In this document: piece by piece, positions 32,721-33,795 of the stretch
How the letters are laid out: each line of letters opens with the position of its first letter
How positions within the stretch are numbered: the first letter of the stretch is position 1
The notes under the pieces: model-generated
What the model saw: the letters and a program-made list of their open reading frames with translations, nothing else
The model's database searches: none
Told to the model about the DNA's origin: nothing
NCBI GenBank assembly: GCA_025963965.1
Contig: JAOPZS010000081.1
Span: forward strand, 1 to 33,795
Direction: 5' to 3'
Source: Solirubrobacterales bacterium
GTDB taxonomy: Bacteria; Actinomycetota; Thermoleophilia; Solirubrobacterales; Solirubrobacteraceae
Length of the DNA stretch: 33,795 nucleotides
Translations under genes and position numbers: made by a program

Positions 32721-33791
32721 TCAGGCCGCGGAGCCGGCGGGCGCGAAGCCGTAGGCCTCGGCGAGCTCCGGGTCCTTGCGCGCCAGCATCTCCGCGAGGT
32801 CGACCATGACCTTGCACTGCTTCCAGGTCGCGTCGTCCTGCATCTTGCCGTCGATCATGTGGACGCCCCGGCCGTCAGGGATTGCCTCGATCACCTTCTT
32901 GGCGAACGCGACCTCATCGGGGTCGGGCGAGAAGACCTTCTTGGCGATGTCGATCTGCACCGGGTGCAGCGACCAGGCGCCGACGCAGCCGAGCAGGAAC
33001 GCGGCGCGGAACTGCGTCTCGCAGCCCTCGACGTCGCGGATGTCCCCATAGGGGCCGTAGAACGGCAGGATCTCGGCGGCCGCGCAGGCGTCGACCATGC
33101 GAGCGATCGAGTAGTGCCACGGGTCCTGCTGGGCGCTCGCGCGGGGAGCGTCGGGGTTCTCGGGATCCGGGTCCTCGATCACGCGGTAGCCGGGGTGGCC
33201 GCCGCCGACCCGCGTCGTCTTCATCCGCCGGTTGGCGGCGAGGTCGGCGGGGCCGAAGCTCATGCCCTGCATGCGCGGCGAGGCGGTGGCGATCTCCTCC
33301 AGGTTGACGACGCCCTGGGCCGTCTCGAGGATCGCGTGGACGAGGATCGGCCGGTCGATCCCCGCCTTCGCCTCGAGCTGGGCGAGCAGGCGGTCGACGA
33401 AGTGGATGTCCCAGGGGCCTTCGACCTTGGGCACCATGATGACCTCGAGCTTGTCGCCGATCTCCAGGACCAGCCGCGTCAGGTCGTCGAGCACCCATGG
33501 CGAGTCGAGGGCGTTGACGCGGGTCCACAGCGCGGTGTCGCCGAGGTCGATCTCCCTGCCCACGGTGACGAGCCCCTCCCGCGCCGCCTCCTTGTTGTCG
33601 ACCGGGACGGCGTCCTCCAGGTTGCCGAGGAGGATGTCCGTCTTCGCCGCGATGTCGGGCAGCTTCGCCCGCATCTTCTCGTTGGAGGCGTCGAAGAAGT
33701 GGATCATGCGCGAGGGCTTGACGGGAATCTCGCGCACGGGGTCGGGAGCGCCGACGGCCAGGGGCTTGAAGAAGTCTCGGGGGTTTCTCAT
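32721..33791 (-). CDS. mcl: L-malyl-CoA/beta-methylmalyl-CoA lyase (CitE-like superfamily)
   Basis: 356 residues from the ATG at 33791. Reversibly cleaves L-malyl-CoA to acetyl-CoA and glyoxylate (and often beta-methylmalyl-CoA to propionyl-CoA and glyoxylate). From memory it matches the Chloroflexus aurantiacus enzyme along its whole length: [92 protein letters not shown]. Mg-binding Glu and Asp correspond to E156 in ILETAQG and D183 in GPADLAANR. The N-terminus aligns with that enzyme, so the gene is complete, although only 4 nt upstream are visible and a GTG at 33794 is an alternative. First visible gene of the operon. Confidence 0.92.
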   Translation of the reverse strand: MRNPRDFFKPLAVGAPDPVREIPVKPSRMIHFFDASNEKMRAKLPDIAAKTDILLGNLEDAVPVDNKEAAREGLVTVGREIDLGDTALWTRVNALDSPWVLDDLTRLVLEIGDKLEVIMVPKVEGPWDIHFVDRLLAQLEAKAGIDRPILVHAILETAQGVVNLEEIATASPRMQGMSFGPADLAANRRMKTTRVGGGHPGYRVIEDPDPENPDAPRASAQQDPWHYSIARMVDACAAAEILPFYGPYGDIRDVEGCETQFRAAFLLGCVGAWSLHPVQIDIAKKVFSPDPDEVAFAKKVIEAIPDGRGVHMIDGKMQDDATWKQCKVMVDLAEMLARKDPELAEAYGFAPAGSAA

Positions 33792-33795
33792 CACC

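Overview
The window is about 33.8 kb of very G+C-rich DNA (roughly 70% by eye). Gene content and style point to a high-GC actinobacterium, most likely of the Thermoleophilia/Solirubrobacterales type. The signs are many GTG starts, tightly coupled genes, TANNNT-type -10 boxes placed directly before start codons, a mycobacterial-type OMP decarboxylase, and LolA-like/ABC and DHA2-family transport genes. The lineage is an inference; there is no rRNA in the window. I see no tRNA, CRISPR array, insertion sequence or prophage gene, and the region reads as ordinary chromosome.

Layout. Positions 1-7040 are minus strand: a glycosyltransferase, two translationally coupled zinc-ribbon proteins, L-aspartate oxidase (nadB), a small Cys/His protein, and the hydantoinase/oxoprolinase pair hyuA-hyuB (hyuB runs off the left edge). 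Positions 7066-10880 are plus strand housekeeping: rph-rdgB, a histone-like HU protein, pyrF and a PfkB-family sugar-phosphate kinase. A hairpin-rich 190 bp convergent region follows. Positions 11067-14041 (minus) hold a LolA/RseB-like exported protein followed by an ABC ATPase and permease. Positions 14163-16152 (plus) hold a membrane-anchored cytochrome c and a type I glutamine synthetase. Positions 16227-22552 (minus) carry a DUF1003 membrane protein, a thioredoxin-fold DUF255 (YyaL-like) protein and two tandem, overlapping secreted S33-type alpha/beta-hydrolases. RidA follows. Next is a divergent MarR regulator/DHA2 drug-efflux pair with a palindromic operator candidate between them. Positions 25427-28732 are acyl-CoA metabolism: an acyl-CoA synthetase diverging from an acyl-CoA dehydrogenase and an SCP2-like protein. 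A PAS-HD-GYP signalling protein is next.

The right end (33791 down to 30300) is the most interesting part. It is a compact operon of a malyl-CoA lyase closely resembling the Chloroflexus 3-hydroxypropionate-cycle enzyme, unusual succinyl-CoA-synthetase-like beta and alpha subunits, and a FixX-like single-cluster ferredoxin. I infer that the ligase makes malyl-CoA from malate for cleavage to acetyl-CoA and glyoxylate, rather than being the TCA-cycle enzyme.

A second window-wide signal is that at least twelve genes have a TANNNT hexamer ending 6-10 nt before the chosen start codon and mostly no Shine-Dalgarno sequence. This suggests widespread leaderless transcription and also helps to fix the start codons.
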